Shown piece after piece: positions 8,565 through 17,100 of a stretch of DNA of 23,689 nt; positions within the stretch are counted from its first letter, which is position 1; every line of letters begins with the position of its first letter. This DNA comes from Methanobacteriota archaeon. GTDB lineage: Archaea; Methanobacteriota; Methanobacteria; Methanobacteriales; Methanobacteriaceae. The notes under the pieces were generated by a model. That model was not told the origin of the DNA. It saw nothing but the letters and a program-made list of their open reading frames with translations, and made no database searches. The stretch covers positions 1 through 23,689 of the forward strand of contig JAEYQZ010000253.1 in the NCBI GenBank assembly GCA_023409695.1, written 5' to 3'. Both the position numbers and the translations under genes were made by a program.

Positions 8565-9392
8565 TTAATCCATTAAACCATAACTTACAACCATTTCTTC
8601 CAATTCGTCCATAGTCATTGGATTTGGAATTACGAAATTATCGTTTTCTATAATTTTCCGGGCTAATTCCGAGTATTCATGAGCTTGATTACATTCTGAA
8701 TCAAAATCTACTACTGTCCTTTTGTTAAACTCTGCTTTTTGCACGATATTGTCCCTTGGAACAAAATGGATCATCTGCGTCCCGAGACGTTTACAAAATT
8801 CTTCCAGGAGTTCTTTTTCTCCATCTACGTTTCTACTGTTACAGATTATCCCACCAAGTCTTACACCGCTCTGTTCAGCGTATTTTACCATACCTTTACA
8901 CAGGTTGTTTGCTGCATAAAGCGCCATCATTTCTCCAGATGCTACAATATAAATTTCTTCGGCTTTACCATCCCTGATAGGCATTGCAAATCCACCGCAA
9001 ACAACATCACCAAGAACATCAAAGAAAACAAAGTCATTGTCCTCATAGACTTTCAGATGTTCCATGATTGTAATTGCAGTGATTACACCACGACCAGCAC
9101 AACCAACACCCGGTTCAGGACCTCCAGATTCGACACATTTTATGTCTTCAAAACCTGTTGACATAACATTGTCAAGATCCATACACGCTTCTTCTCCTTC
9201 TTCCCTAAGGGTGTCCATCATGGTGGTCTGCATTTTTCCCCCAAGTATCATTCTTGTACTATCTGCTTTAGGGTCGCAACCATGAATCATAACCCTCTGG
9301 TCATGGAAATGAGCCATAGCTGATGCTGTATTTTGAGTAGTTGTGGATTTTCCAATTCCACCTTTTCCATAAATTGCGATTTTTCTTACCAT
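8565..9392 (-). CDS. nifH: Nitrogenase iron protein NifH
   Basis: This is dinitrogenase reductase, a homodimeric ATPase that passes electrons to NifDK and also serves in P-cluster and FeMo-co assembly. It is 275 residues. The Walker A motif is GKGGIGKST (9-17). C98 (GVGCAGRG) and C132 (DVVCGGFAMP) ligate the [4Fe-4S] cluster between subunits, and R101 corresponds to the arginine ADP-ribosylated in some bacteria. Start chosen: ATG 9392, 5-6 nt after GAGGT; a TTG four codons upstream is in frame but lacks a site. It is the first gene of the nif run, behind a TATA box, an NrpR-type operator and a leader of about 200 nt. The whole Methanobacteriales-like order points to vertical inheritance rather than recent transfer. 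Confidence 0.97.
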   Translation of the reverse strand: MVRKIAIYGKGGIGKSTTTQNTASAMAHFHDQRVMIHGCDPKADSTRMILGGKMQTTMMDTLREEGEEACMDLDNVMSTGFEDIKCVESGGPEPGVGCAGRGVITAITIMEHLKVYEDNDFVFFDVLGDVVCGGFAMPIRDGKAEEIYIVASGEMMALYAANNLCKGMVKYAEQSGVRLGGIICNSRNVDGEKELLEEFCKRLGTQMIHFVPRDNIVQKAEFNKRTVVDFDSECNQAHEYSELARKIIENDNFVIPNPMTMDELEEMVVSYGLMD

Positions 9393-9427
9393 AATAGACC
9401 TCAAAAAATTTTTTATTTTTTGTGTTC

Positions 9428-9510
9428 AGAAATGCGTCGAAATATTCAATTTTGACAGCATGCAAAAACTATGTTTTTGCTGTGTCAAATCAAAGATTTG
9501 ACGCATTTCT
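9428..9510 (-). repeat. Nested inverted repeats in the nifH leader
   Basis: Outer arms of 11 bp match perfectly (AGAAATGCGTC at 9428-9438 and GACGCATTTCT at 9500-9510). Inside, TTTGACA...GCAAAAAC (9451-9469) faces GTTTTTGC..TGTCAAA (9473-9489) around a 3-nt loop. A third pair, TCAAATC (9485-9491) and GATTTGA (9495-9501), overlaps both others. As RNA of the nif leader, the inner long hairpin and the short one cannot form together. The block ends 36 nt before the nifH ATG. It could be a regulatory or stabilising RNA structure, or a decayed mobile repeat. Confidence 0.7.
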
Positions 9511-9573
9511 TCAACTCAAATTTGTTTTTTTAAATGAATTTTAATTTTTGATTTTTTCCTCATGCCGGAATAA

Positions 9574-9587
9574 GGAAACATACTTCC
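9574..9587 (-). promoter_or_regulatory. NrpR-type operator of the nif promoter
   Basis: The palindrome GGAA-N6-TTCC is exact here. NrpR, the euryarchaeal nitrogen repressor, is known to bind this pattern and to be released by 2-oxoglutarate. It sits just downstream of the start point predicted from the TATA box, the arrangement described for Methanococcus maripaludis nif. An additional GGAA half-site at 9567-9570 gives a second, wider pairing (CGGAA-N13-TTCCG). Confidence 0.75.
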
Positions 9588-9612
9588 GACAACAACACTT
9601 ATGTTTTTATCC

Positions 9613-9627
9613 AATATAAATGTTTCG
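9613..9627 (-). promoter_or_regulatory. TATA box and BRE of the nif operon
   Basis: On the minus strand a purine-rich GAAACA (BRE-like) is followed by TTTATATT (9620-9613). Transcription would start about 25 nt further, near 9591, giving a leader of about 200 nt before nifH. The match and the adjacent operator support it; no other TATA-like site in the gap is as well placed. Confidence 0.6.
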
Positions 9628-9917
9628 AAAGATCAGCTTTTGTACCAATTAGAGGCCTATCGAGGCGTATTTTATTGCAATTCAATTAAAATCTTAAAGA
9701 ATAAATTCATCAAATTTAAGTTATTTTTATGTCCTGAAATTATTTACAATCAAGTAATTTTTAAATCTTGACTATTTAGCACATTTACTATAGATATAAT
9801 ATACAGTTTCTGCAAAACATACATTAGTTAGTTAACACTATCATAGTGCAAGCGCATTTATTTCAGGGCCATATTAACTATAGTTCATTTATTGAGTTAT
9901 TTATTCAACGTGGTACA
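9628..9917. other. Divergent intergenic region between nif and the membrane protein gene
   Basis: No gene is seen. On the plus strand, GATATAATATAC at 9793-9804 could be the TATA box for the downstream membrane-protein gene, with a leader of roughly 90 nt. A GTG at 9846 opens the same frame as that gene but has no ribosome-binding site. No tRNA or repeat was found in this part. Confidence 0.4.
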
Positions 9918-11492
9918 ATGAATTTAAAGAGAATATACAGCATATCATTTATTATTCCGGCGATAGCAGTATTTTTTATAGCTTTAATTCCGACATTGAA
10001 GTACCAGTGGCCTTTAAGCTGGGACATAATTTACCACGTTCAGTATGCAAAAATATACGCACAGTATGGTTTTGTATTAACTGATCCGCTCCTAAATGCA
10101 CCCTATGGACAAAACATAAATTACCCACCTCTTTTCCACTTTTTAATTGCAGGTTTGGGGAGCATTTTAAAAATAGATTATTTTCAGATTGCAAGATTTA
10201 TGCAACCATTTCTAGCCATGTTCATTGTTTTGTCAGTGTCCTATGTTACAAAAAAAATTTATGGTAACATTGCAGGTATTTCTGCAGGGTTTTTAATAAT
10301 ATCAAGTTATTTAATTAGCAGGATCATCTTACCTATACCTGAAAATCTTGCTTTAATCTTTTTACCCTTTGCAGTTTACTTTTATTACAGATCCCTTGAT
10401 GAAGGAGTTTTAAAATACGCATTTATATCGGGATTTATGTTTATTTTAACCATTTTGACACACTTAGTAGCTCCAGAAGTCTTATTTTTAGTGATAACAG
10501 CATTTACAATAATTACATTAATTTTAAACAGAAATGTTTCTGTTTTAAAGAATTATGGTGCTTTCCTATCATTTTTTATAATTTTACTGATTGCAGGATT
10601 AGTCGCACTTCTTTTATTGAAACCAGACTTTTTTAACAGCATCTTACATCAAGGATTGGCATTAATTAGTTCAGGCATCAGATTAAGTTATAATCAGCCC
10701 ATGAGTGCATTAGCCTACATCAAAAATATAGGGCTATTAGTTATACTATTTGCGGTCATTGGAGGTATTTTTGCACTTAAAAAAATGGAAAGAAAACATA
10801 CTTTTATATTTATATGGATTTTAGTTATGTTTTTATTAAGCAACGCTTACTGGTTCGGCATTAATACTGTAACTTACAGGGTTTTGATATATTTACTTAT
10901 ACCTCTTTCAATACTCGGAGGATTCGGTTTAAGTCAGGTTTATTACAAGCTAAAAGACTACAATATATTTTCATCCAGGCCATTTAGATCATTATTTTTA
11001 ATAAGTATCTTCGCATTATCTACCTTTTTAGGTGTTTTAACTGTTGAGGATCCTGCAATAGCCACTTTCGGGTCTACAACCAAATTTGGATATATCCAGA
11101 TTTCTCCCCCAGGTGATTCAGAAATAGATATGGCAAAATGGTTCGATGAAAATGGGAATAAAAGCAGATCTGTCCTTGTATCCAATATTTACGCAGGGTA
11201 TTTCCTAGCTACTGAATCAGAGATGCCAGTTCATTTTAAGTTTGAAAACTTCAACAAAAGCACTCCAAAATCGGTTTTCGAAAAAGAAAAGATAGGTTAT
11301 ATTGTATATGACAAAAGATTAACTTTTACCTCTGAAAATAAAACTATAGAAATGAAACTAGTCTATTCTCTATTTGGGCCACTTTACTACTTCAATAAAG
11401 ATATTCATACACATATTAATGAAATAATTCCAGATTACGCTAAAGTAGTATACGAAAATAATGATTTTATAATTTGCAAGGTTGAATATTAA
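9918..11492 (+). CDS. Polytopic membrane protein, possible GT-C type glycosyltransferase
   Basis: This protein has about 524 residues. The first 390 or so are a series of ten or more hydrophobic segments, and the last 130 form a soluble domain ending in DFIICKVEY. The first extracytoplasmic loop carries an acidic WDIIYH motif about 30 residues after the start, followed by YAKIYAQYG and a PYGQNINYPPLFHF stretch. This pattern resembles GT-C glycosyltransferases, which use lipid-linked sugar donors and an acidic residue in the first loop. I cannot assign donor or acceptor; a cell-surface or S-layer glycosylation role is a guess. Start chosen: ATG 9918, after GTGGT; an upstream GTG at 9846 would add 24 residues without a hydrophobic or conserved segment. 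It is transcribed away from nif and has no evident functional tie to it. Confidence 0.8.
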   Translation: MNLKRIYSISFIIPAIAVFFIALIPTLKYQWPLSWDIIYHVQYAKIYAQYGFVLTDPLLNAPYGQNINYPPLFHFLIAGLGSILKIDYFQIARFMQPFLAMFIVLSVSYVTKKIYGNIAGISAGFLIISSYLISRIILPIPENLALIFLPFAVYFYYRSLDEGVLKYAFISGFMFILTILTHLVAPEVLFLVITAFTIITLILNRNVSVLKNYGAFLSFFIILLIAGLVALLLLKPDFFNSILHQGLALISSGIRLSYNQPMSALAYIKNIGLLVILFAVIGGIFALKKMERKHTFIFIWILVMFLLSNAYWFGINTVTYRVLIYLLIPLSILGGFGLSQVYYKLKDYNIFSSRPFRSLFLISIFALSTFLGVLTVEDPAIATFGSTTKFGYIQISPPGDSEIDMAKWFDENGNKSRSVLVSNIYAGYFLATESEMPVHFKFENFNKSTPKSVFEKEKIGYIVYDKRLTFTSENKTIEMKLVYSLFGPLYYFNKDIHTHINEIIPDYAKVVYENNDFIICKVEY

Positions 11493-11799
11493 ACTTAGAA
11501 TATAGAATAGTCCTAATTATGTACGTATAAACAAGGGTTTCATAATCTTAGTTGAATATAAATTTTCTAAAATAAGTTTAAATATGAGATAACCGAACTA
11601 TGTTAAGGTGAAATATAAATAGGTTATAATTAGAGGCAGTATTATCTACTACCCTAAATTAGCTTAATTAATGATCTACTTTTAAAAAGATTTTACATAC
11701 CCATCATAACTTAAAGAAATAGGGTATATATGACAGTTTAGACTAACTATATTAAGACTGATTATTAATGATATATTCAAACTTACCGTGAGGGTCACT
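11493..11799. other. AT-rich intergenic region upstream of pycB
   Basis: No gene is seen. GTATATATG at 11724-11732 is a plausible TATA box, which would start transcription about 45 nt before the pycB ATG. A second TATA-like site, GAAATATAAATAGG, lies near 11612-11625. No terminator with a clear hairpin follows the membrane-protein gene, and no operator-like palindrome was recognised. Confidence 0.4.
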
Positions 11800-13518
11800 A
11801 TGAAAAAGATAAAAATCATAGAAACAGCATTCAGAGATGCACATCAATCTCTCTTGGCAACACGAATGAGAACTAGAGATATGTTGCCAATTGCTGAAGA
11901 AATGGACAAAGTAGGATTTTTTTCAATGGAAGCATGGGGTGGGGCAACATTTGATACATGCATACGCTATTTAAATGAAGACCCCTGGGAAAGGCTCATA
12001 GAGCTTAAAGAGCACCTGAAAAAGACCCCTATTCAAATGTTACTTCGTGGTCAAAATCTGGTTGGGTACAAGCATTACCCTGACGATGTAGTACGAAAAT
12101 TTGTTGAGAAATCCTATGAAAATGGAGTAGATGTTTTCAGAATATTTGATGCATTAAACGATATAAGAAACATGGAATACTCCATAAAGGTAGCAAAAGA
12201 ACAGGACGCACATGTTCAAGGAGTAATTTCATATACAGTAAGTCCTTTTCACACCGTAGAAAAATATGTTGAATTTGCAAAAGAATTAGAAGCATTAGAA
12301 TGTGATTCAGTAGCCATAAAAGATATGGCAGGTTTAATAACACCACATGACACATATGAACTAATAACAGCCCTTAAAGAAGAAACAAATCTAAAAATAA
12401 ACTTACACTGCCACTGCACAAGCGGTATGACACCTATGAGTTACTATGCTGCCTGTCAAGCAGGAGTAGATATTTTAGATACTGCTATTTCACCACTTTC
12501 ATGGGGTACATCACAACCACCAACTGAAAGTATTGTAGCAGCTCTCCAGGGTACTCCCTATGATACTGGACTTGATTTAAAGCTTCTTACAAGTATTAAA
12601 AAGTATTTCGAAGAAATCCGGAAAAAATACAGCAGTATTCTGGATCCTATTGCAGAACAAGTTGATACGGAAGTTTTAATTTACCAGATCCCTGGTGGAA
12701 TGCTGTCGAATTTTGTATCACAGCTTAAGGTTCAAAATGCACTTGATAGATATGAAGATGTGCTTGAAGAGGTACCCCGAGTTAGAAAAGACCTAGGATA
12801 TCCTCCTCTTGTAACCCCAACAAGCCAGATAGTTGGAATTCAGGCAGTTATGAACGTATTGGGTGGAGAAAGATATAAATCTGTCACTAAAGAGGTTAAA
12901 GATTATCTGAAAGGATTATACGGAAAACCACCTGCACCTGTTGATGAAGATATCAGGAAGAAAATCATTGGGGATGAAAAACCAATAACTGTAAGACCTG
13001 CTGACTTACTTAAGCCTCAGCTTGAAAAATGCAAAGAAAAAGGAGAAGAGTTAGGAATTATTAAAAAAGAAGAGGATATTTTAACATACGCTCTTTATCC
13101 TGCTATTGCTCCAAAATTCTTACTAGGTGATTGTGAAGAAGAAACACTTGCACCACCTGCAGAAGCTGAGACATGCGAAGCACCAAAAGGAATTCCTACA
13201 GAATATGCTGTAGATGTAGATGGTGAAATCTTTAATGTCAAAGTGAAACCAGTAGGTTACATGGAAATAGAAGCAGAAGGCACTCAAGGACCTACAGGCC
13301 CTGTTGAAGGAGGAGTAACCTCTACAATGCAGGGAATGATCCTTAAACTCAAAGTAGATAAAGGGGATAAGGTAAATGAAGGAGATGTAGTTGCTGTTTT
13401 AGAAGCAATGAAAATGGAAAATGATATACATGCTACAAGCTCTGGAACTGTAGAAGAAATCTTCATTAAAGAAGGAGACACTGTGAATGCCGGAGATACT
13501 TTGATGGTTATAAAATAA
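11800..13518 (+). CDS. pycB: Pyruvate carboxylase subunit B (carboxyltransferase and biotin carrier)
   Basis: The protein has 572 residues. Residues 1-460 or so form the carboxyltransferase domain: FRDAHQSLLATRMRT near the start, a Lys174 in VAIKDMAG that should be carboxylated, and the metal-binding H203/H205 of HCHCTSG. A Pro/Ala-rich linker leads to a C-terminal biotinyl domain with the EAMKMEN motif, whose Lys538 carries biotin. With subunit A (biotin carboxylase, not in this window) it makes oxaloacetate from pyruvate, the entry to the reductive incomplete TCA path of methanogens. Oxaloacetate decarboxylase alpha chain is the close alternative, but no sodium-pump partner genes are nearby. 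The ATG at 11800 follows GTGAGGG; an in-frame GTG at 11788 lies within that site. It is apparently monocistronic, with a T-rich terminator after it. Confidence 0.93.
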   Translation: MKKIKIIETAFRDAHQSLLATRMRTRDMLPIAEEMDKVGFFSMEAWGGATFDTCIRYLNEDPWERLIELKEHLKKTPIQMLLRGQNLVGYKHYPDDVVRKFVEKSYENGVDVFRIFDALNDIRNMEYSIKVAKEQDAHVQGVISYTVSPFHTVEKYVEFAKELEALECDSVAIKDMAGLITPHDTYELITALKEETNLKINLHCHCTSGMTPMSYYAACQAGVDILDTAISPLSWGTSQPPTESIVAALQGTPYDTGLDLKLLTSIKKYFEEIRKKYSSILDPIAEQVDTEVLIYQIPGGMLSNFVSQLKVQNALDRYEDVLEEVPRVRKDLGYPPLVTPTSQIVGIQAVMNVLGGERYKSVTKEVKDYLKGLYGKPPAPVDEDIRKKIIGDEKPITVRPADLLKPQLEKCKEKGEELGIIKKEEDILTYALYPAIAPKFLLGDCEEETLAPPAEAETCEAPKGIPTEYAVDVDGEIFNVKVKPVGYMEIEAEGTQGPTGPVEGGVTSTMQGMILKLKVDKGDKVNEGDVVAVLEAMKMENDIHATSSGTVEEIFIKEGDTVNAGDTLMVIK

Positions 13519-13524
13519 AACCAT

Positions 13525-13553
13525 ATTCCTTTTTTTTATAATTCTTTTTTATA
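13525..13553 (+). terminator. T-rich terminator after pycB
   Basis: Right after the pycB stop codon, the plus strand has two T-runs (eight and six T residues) within about 25 nt. This fits an archaeal U-tract terminator and supports pycB as a single-gene transcript. No hairpin is needed or seen. Confidence 0.5.
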
Positions 13554-13658
13554 TTCAAATAACTCATTTTAAATCCACTGAAATTCTAATATTATACTGC
13601 AAAAAAGTATAGATATTTAATAATTAACTATATCATTTAATTTTAAAGGTGAATTATT

Positions 13659-14351
13659 TTGAAAAAAAGCGATAAAGTAAAGGCTCATTTTGAAGAAGAA
13701 TCTGCAGAATTTGATGAAATTATCCTTAAACTAATTCCACATTACAAAGATATGATAAATGCATTAATCAGTTCAATCCCATTTGAACAGGATGCTCCAG
13801 TGAAAGTTCTTGATCTTGGCTGTGGTACTGGAACTGTAACCAAAACTTTAAAGGAACATTTCAAAAATGCACATGTAACATGTCTTGATTTAGCTGAAAA
13901 TATGATTGAAATGGCTAAAATAAAATTAAATGACTACAATGACATAGAATATACAGTAGGCGATTTTTATGAGTACAACTTCACAGCTAAATATGATGTA
14001 ATTGTTTCTTCACTGGCTCTGCACCACCTTGCATCAGATGAAGATAAAAAAAGATTTTACAAAAAAATATACGAGGCTCTGACCAATGGAGGAGTATTTT
14101 TAAATGCAGATGCTGTTTTAGCCCCAAATAAACAATTACAAGATATATACACTTCCAAGTGGAAAGAATTCATGAACTTAAGTATCAGCATGGAGGAAAT
14201 AGAAGAAAAATGGATACCTGCTGCCGAAACTGAAGATCATCCTGTAAAAATAACTGATCATCTTGACTGGCTCCGAGAAATAGGTTTTAAAGACGTTGAT
14301 GTAATCTGGAAATATTATCATCTTGCAGTTTATTGCGGATTCAAAAAGTAG
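13659..14351 (+). CDS. Class I SAM-dependent methyltransferase, substrate unknown
   Basis: This is a 230-residue soluble protein. Motif I for S-adenosylmethionine binding is VLDLGCGTG (residues 50-58), followed by an acidic CLDLAENM (about 75-82), a GDFYEY segment (101-106) and a post-motif VSSLALHHL (117-124). The HHL pattern is common in UbiE/COQ5-like and small-molecule methyltransferases. The C-terminal part has the WLREIGFKDVDVIWKY block often seen in that group. The start is a TTG at 13659, preceded by AAAGGTGA at good spacing; no ATG lies near. An 83-bp gap separates it from larC on the same strand, so cotranscription is possible. The substrate cannot be told from sequence or context. 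Confidence 0.88.
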   Translation: MKKSDKVKAHFEEESAEFDEIILKLIPHYKDMINALISSIPFEQDAPVKVLDLGCGTGTVTKTLKEHFKNAHVTCLDLAENMIEMAKIKLNDYNDIEYTVGDFYEYNFTAKYDVIVSSLALHHLASDEDKKRFYKKIYEALTNGGVFLNADAVLAPNKQLQDIYTSKWKEFMNLSISMEEIEEKWIPAAETEDHPVKITDHLDWLREIGFKDVDVIWKYYHLAVYCGFKK

Positions 14352-14434
14352 TTTAGATTCAATATACATGTGACTCAAAATATATATTAAATTTTAAATT
14401 TAAGAAATAACGGCTTCAAAGGGAAAATGATAGA

Positions 14435-15637
14435 ATGGTAGTTATTTTAGATCCTCAAAATTCAGGAATATCTGGAAACATGGTGCTAGGTGCACTTATA
14501 GATTTAGGAGTAGATGCAGAAGAAGTAGCAGAAGTTATGGAAAATTATGCTTCTCCTTTTGGGGATATCAGCATCAAAATAAACAAAACCAAAAAATCAG
14601 GCATTTCTGCAACCTACGCAGATATTATATGCGAAGATAGAACTTCAATTGGTTATACAGAACTTATTGAAACTCTGGATAAAGTAAACTATGAAATTAG
14701 TCCAGAAGTTTTGGAATTTGCAAAAAAAGTATTCCATACACTTGCAGAAGCAGAATCTACAGTCCATGGCGTAAGTTTAGATAAAATACACTTCCATGAA
14801 GTTGGAGCTGCTGATGCAGTTGCAGATATTATCGGTTCTGCTTACTGTTTCTATAAACTGGGACTTGATTCAAAAAAAATTTATGGGATGCCTGTTGCAC
14901 TTGGCGGAGGCAGAATTAACAGCATGCATGGGAAGTTAAGTGTTCCTGCTCCTGCAACTCTCGAAATACTCAAAAATGTTCCGTCATTCGGGGGACCTGT
15001 TAATTACGAGCTTACAACACCTACAGGTGCAGCCCTTTACGTGAATATGGTAGATGAGATCTGTGATTTTTATCCTCTGGTTACAAACAGCAAGATCGGT
15101 TACGGGGCAGGGAAACGTGACCTTGAAATACCAAACGTTTTAAGGGCTGTAAAGGGAGAATCCATTGTTCCAACTGATAAAGTATCCATTCTTGAGACTA
15201 ACCTTGATACGGTAACCGGAGAAGTTATCGGCCATACATTTGATAAGCTTATGGATGCAGGAGCTTTAGATATCAGTGTGATTCCAGTATTAATGAAAAA
15301 AAATAGACCCGGAAATCTTCTAAGAGTAATAACCAAGCCAAAAGATAGCGGAGCAGTATCTGAAGCGATTATAAGGGAAACTGGCACACTTGGAGTTAGA
15401 GTACTACCTTATGTTCACAGAAATATCGTAAAAAGAGAAATTGTACCTATAAAACTAGATATTGGCGGACTGGAACATGATATACAGATTAAAATTGGAA
15501 TGATTGGAGAAGAGATAATAAACTACAGCCCAGAATATGAGGATGCTAAAAAAATAGCACGTGAAACTGGCGTGCCTCTAAAGGATGTTATGAAAAGAGC
15601 TAACAATTCATTTAAGAAAATATTAGATAAGTATTAA
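14435..15637 (+). CDS. larC: LarC-family nickel-pincer cofactor biosynthesis protein
   Basis: This 400-residue protein matches the LarC (formerly DUF111) family: an N-terminal DPQNSGISGNMVLGALIDLG, the metal-binding-like KIHFHEVGAADAVADI at about residues 118-133, and VALGGGRI...HGKLSVPAPAT further on. In lactobacilli LarC uses CTP and inserts nickel into the pyridinium dithiocarboxylate mononucleotide made by LarB and LarE, giving the cofactor of lactate racemase LarA. No larA, larB or larE lies in this window. Archaeal homologues are widespread, so the client enzyme in methanogens may differ. The usual SGISGDM reads SGISGNM here. The start at ATG 14435 has only a weak GGGAAAATGAT region upstream. 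queC follows after 26 bp. Confidence 0.88.
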   Translation: MVVILDPQNSGISGNMVLGALIDLGVDAEEVAEVMENYASPFGDISIKINKTKKSGISATYADIICEDRTSIGYTELIETLDKVNYEISPEVLEFAKKVFHTLAEAESTVHGVSLDKIHFHEVGAADAVADIIGSAYCFYKLGLDSKKIYGMPVALGGGRINSMHGKLSVPAPATLEILKNVPSFGGPVNYELTTPTGAALYVNMVDEICDFYPLVTNSKIGYGAGKRDLEIPNVLRAVKGESIVPTDKVSILETNLDTVTGEVIGHTFDKLMDAGALDISVIPVLMKKNRPGNLLRVITKPKDSGAVSEAIIRETGTLGVRVLPYVHRNIVKREIVPIKLDIGGLEHDIQIKIGMIGEEIINYSPEYEDAKKIARETGVPLKDVMKRANNSFKKILDKY

Positions 15638-15663
15638 TTATAAAATTCAACAAAGTGAGATTA

Positions 15664-16326
15664 ATGAAAAACAAACCAAAAGCAATATCTGTCCTTTCAG
15701 GAGGGCTTGATTCAACCGTTGCAACAGCATATTACAGTGATAAATATGAAATCCATGCCATAACATTCAACTACGGTCAGAGAAGTGCAGAAATGGAAAT
15801 TAAATCTGCGGGAGCTGTCTGTGAAAAATTAGGGATTGAACACAGTGTTATAGATCTTCCATGGCTTAAAAAACTTGGAAAATCGGCTTTAACTTCTGAT
15901 GAGGATGTTCCCAAGCTTAAAATAGATGAACTTGACAGCAAGGAAATCTGCGACGAAACAGCGCGAAAAGTATGGGTTCCCGGACGAAACGTGGTTTTTA
16001 CAGCCATAGCAACATCCTTTGCAGAAGCTGAAAATGCAGAAAAGATCATTGTAGGATGGGACCTGGAAGAAGCAGCTACATTTCCAGATAATTCCAAAGA
16101 ATTCTTAGATGCATTTAACAATGTTCTGAAAATTGGTACACTTGAATGTGTAAAAATTGAAGCTCCAGTTATAAATATGAGCAAAACTGAAATCGTTGCA
16201 CTTGGTATTAAAATAGATGCACCCATGGATTTAAGTTATTCATGCTATATGGGCGAAGAAGAACCTTGTGGTACTTGTGAATCATGCATGAGAAGAATAA
16301 GAGCTTTTAAAGATGCTAAGCTTTAA
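15664..16326 (+). CDS. queC: 7-cyano-7-deazaguanine synthase QueC
   Basis: QueC turns 7-carboxy-7-deazaguanine and ammonia into preQ0 using ATP. In archaea preQ0 is inserted into tRNA position 15 on the way to archaeosine. The protein has 220 residues. The PP-loop SGGLDST is at 12-18, and the zinc site is C194, C202, C205 and C208 in the C-terminal CYMG...PCGTCESC block. Start chosen: ATG 15664, which follows GTGAGA; that sequence includes an in-frame GTG at 15655, which would be an alternative start adding three codons. It is close behind larC, probably in the same transcript. No queD, queE or tgt genes are in the window. Confidence 0.94.
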   Translation: MKNKPKAISVLSGGLDSTVATAYYSDKYEIHAITFNYGQRSAEMEIKSAGAVCEKLGIEHSVIDLPWLKKLGKSALTSDEDVPKLKIDELDSKEICDETARKVWVPGRNVVFTAIATSFAEAENAEKIIVGWDLEEAATFPDNSKEFLDAFNNVLKIGTLECVKIEAPVINMSKTEIVALGIKIDAPMDLSYSCYMGEEEPCGTCESCMRRIRAFKDAKL

Positions 16327-16540
16327 TGATTGTATAGATGATAGGCTAAAAAATATAATCAATCATACTGAAAACGGACAAATAATATGGAAAGCAGGTA
16401 TACATAACCACAGGACATTTTGCAATTATATCAATTGTTATGTTACAAAAACTGGGGATTTTAACAGGTTTCTAAATGTAGTCGAAATAATCAAAGATTT
16501 TGGGATCAAAATCATTGAATTACCTTATTTTTACCCATAG
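16313..16540 (+). CDS. Doubtful 75-residue ORF overlapping the 3' end of queC
   Basis: The ATG at 16313 lies 14 nt inside queC in another frame, so translation could be coupled. No ribosome-binding site is clear. The product has a mixed composition with several Cys, His and aromatic residues and an amphipathic FLNVVEIIKDFGIKIIELP tail that looks protein-like. I recognise no family. It may be a real small gene, a remnant, or chance; the AT-rich region that follows has no gene. Confidence 0.3.
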   Translation: MLSFNDCIDDRLKNIINHTENGQIIWKAGIHNHRTFCNYINCYVTKTGDFNRFLNVVEIIKDFGIKIIELPYFYP

Positions 16541-17100
16541 TTTTCAATGAAGGAAATAAATCTAACTTTTAACATATTCTACCTTTTTAGATGTTATAAA
16601 GACTTAATTTTAATTTTTAAATTGAGTTTCATATTTATTATATCCCCATTTATTTTTCATTTCCGCCAGATGCATTTTATATTCCATTAAACCCATTTTA
16701 TTCCCCAAATTATGAAAGTTTTAGAAAAGTATTAATATTTTAATCATACATATTAATCTATACGTATACATTACAAATACATCATATTATAGAGAGAAAC
16801 TAAATAATATGTTTAAAAAAGATGCATTAATCTTAATAAAATAATTATAGTCTCATTTCCAAACATACCAATTAAACATTTGATTAAGAAAAAGTATTCC
16901 TTCTAATAGGCAATGAATATAAACATAAAAATGTTAGTAAAGCATTAATTAAAGAATTACATATCAAATACATATAACTTAATTAAAAAAATAAATGAGT
17001 GGTTTTCACTCCATTTAAACTAAGTATAAAACTAATATCTGGAAATCAGCAGTCATATGTAAAATAATGCTAACACGTAAATTTAATTTATGGTGGTAAA
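16541..17100. other. 560-bp AT-rich gap before the response regulator
   Basis: No ORF with a ribosome-binding site is seen on either strand. A short perfect inverted repeat, GAGTG-N5-CACTC, lies at 16997-17011, about 90 nt before the response regulator; its role is unknown. TATA-like sequences are everywhere in such AT-rich DNA and none stands out. No tRNA-like fold was recognised. Confidence 0.4.

Noticed and set aside
8739..9161. 140-codon open frame antisense to nifH
   Set aside because: nifH is certain on the other strand; this frame has random composition and no start signal.
15777..16226. 149-codon open frame antisense to queC
   Set aside because: It is a Ser-rich shadow of queC with no ribosome-binding site or family resemblance.
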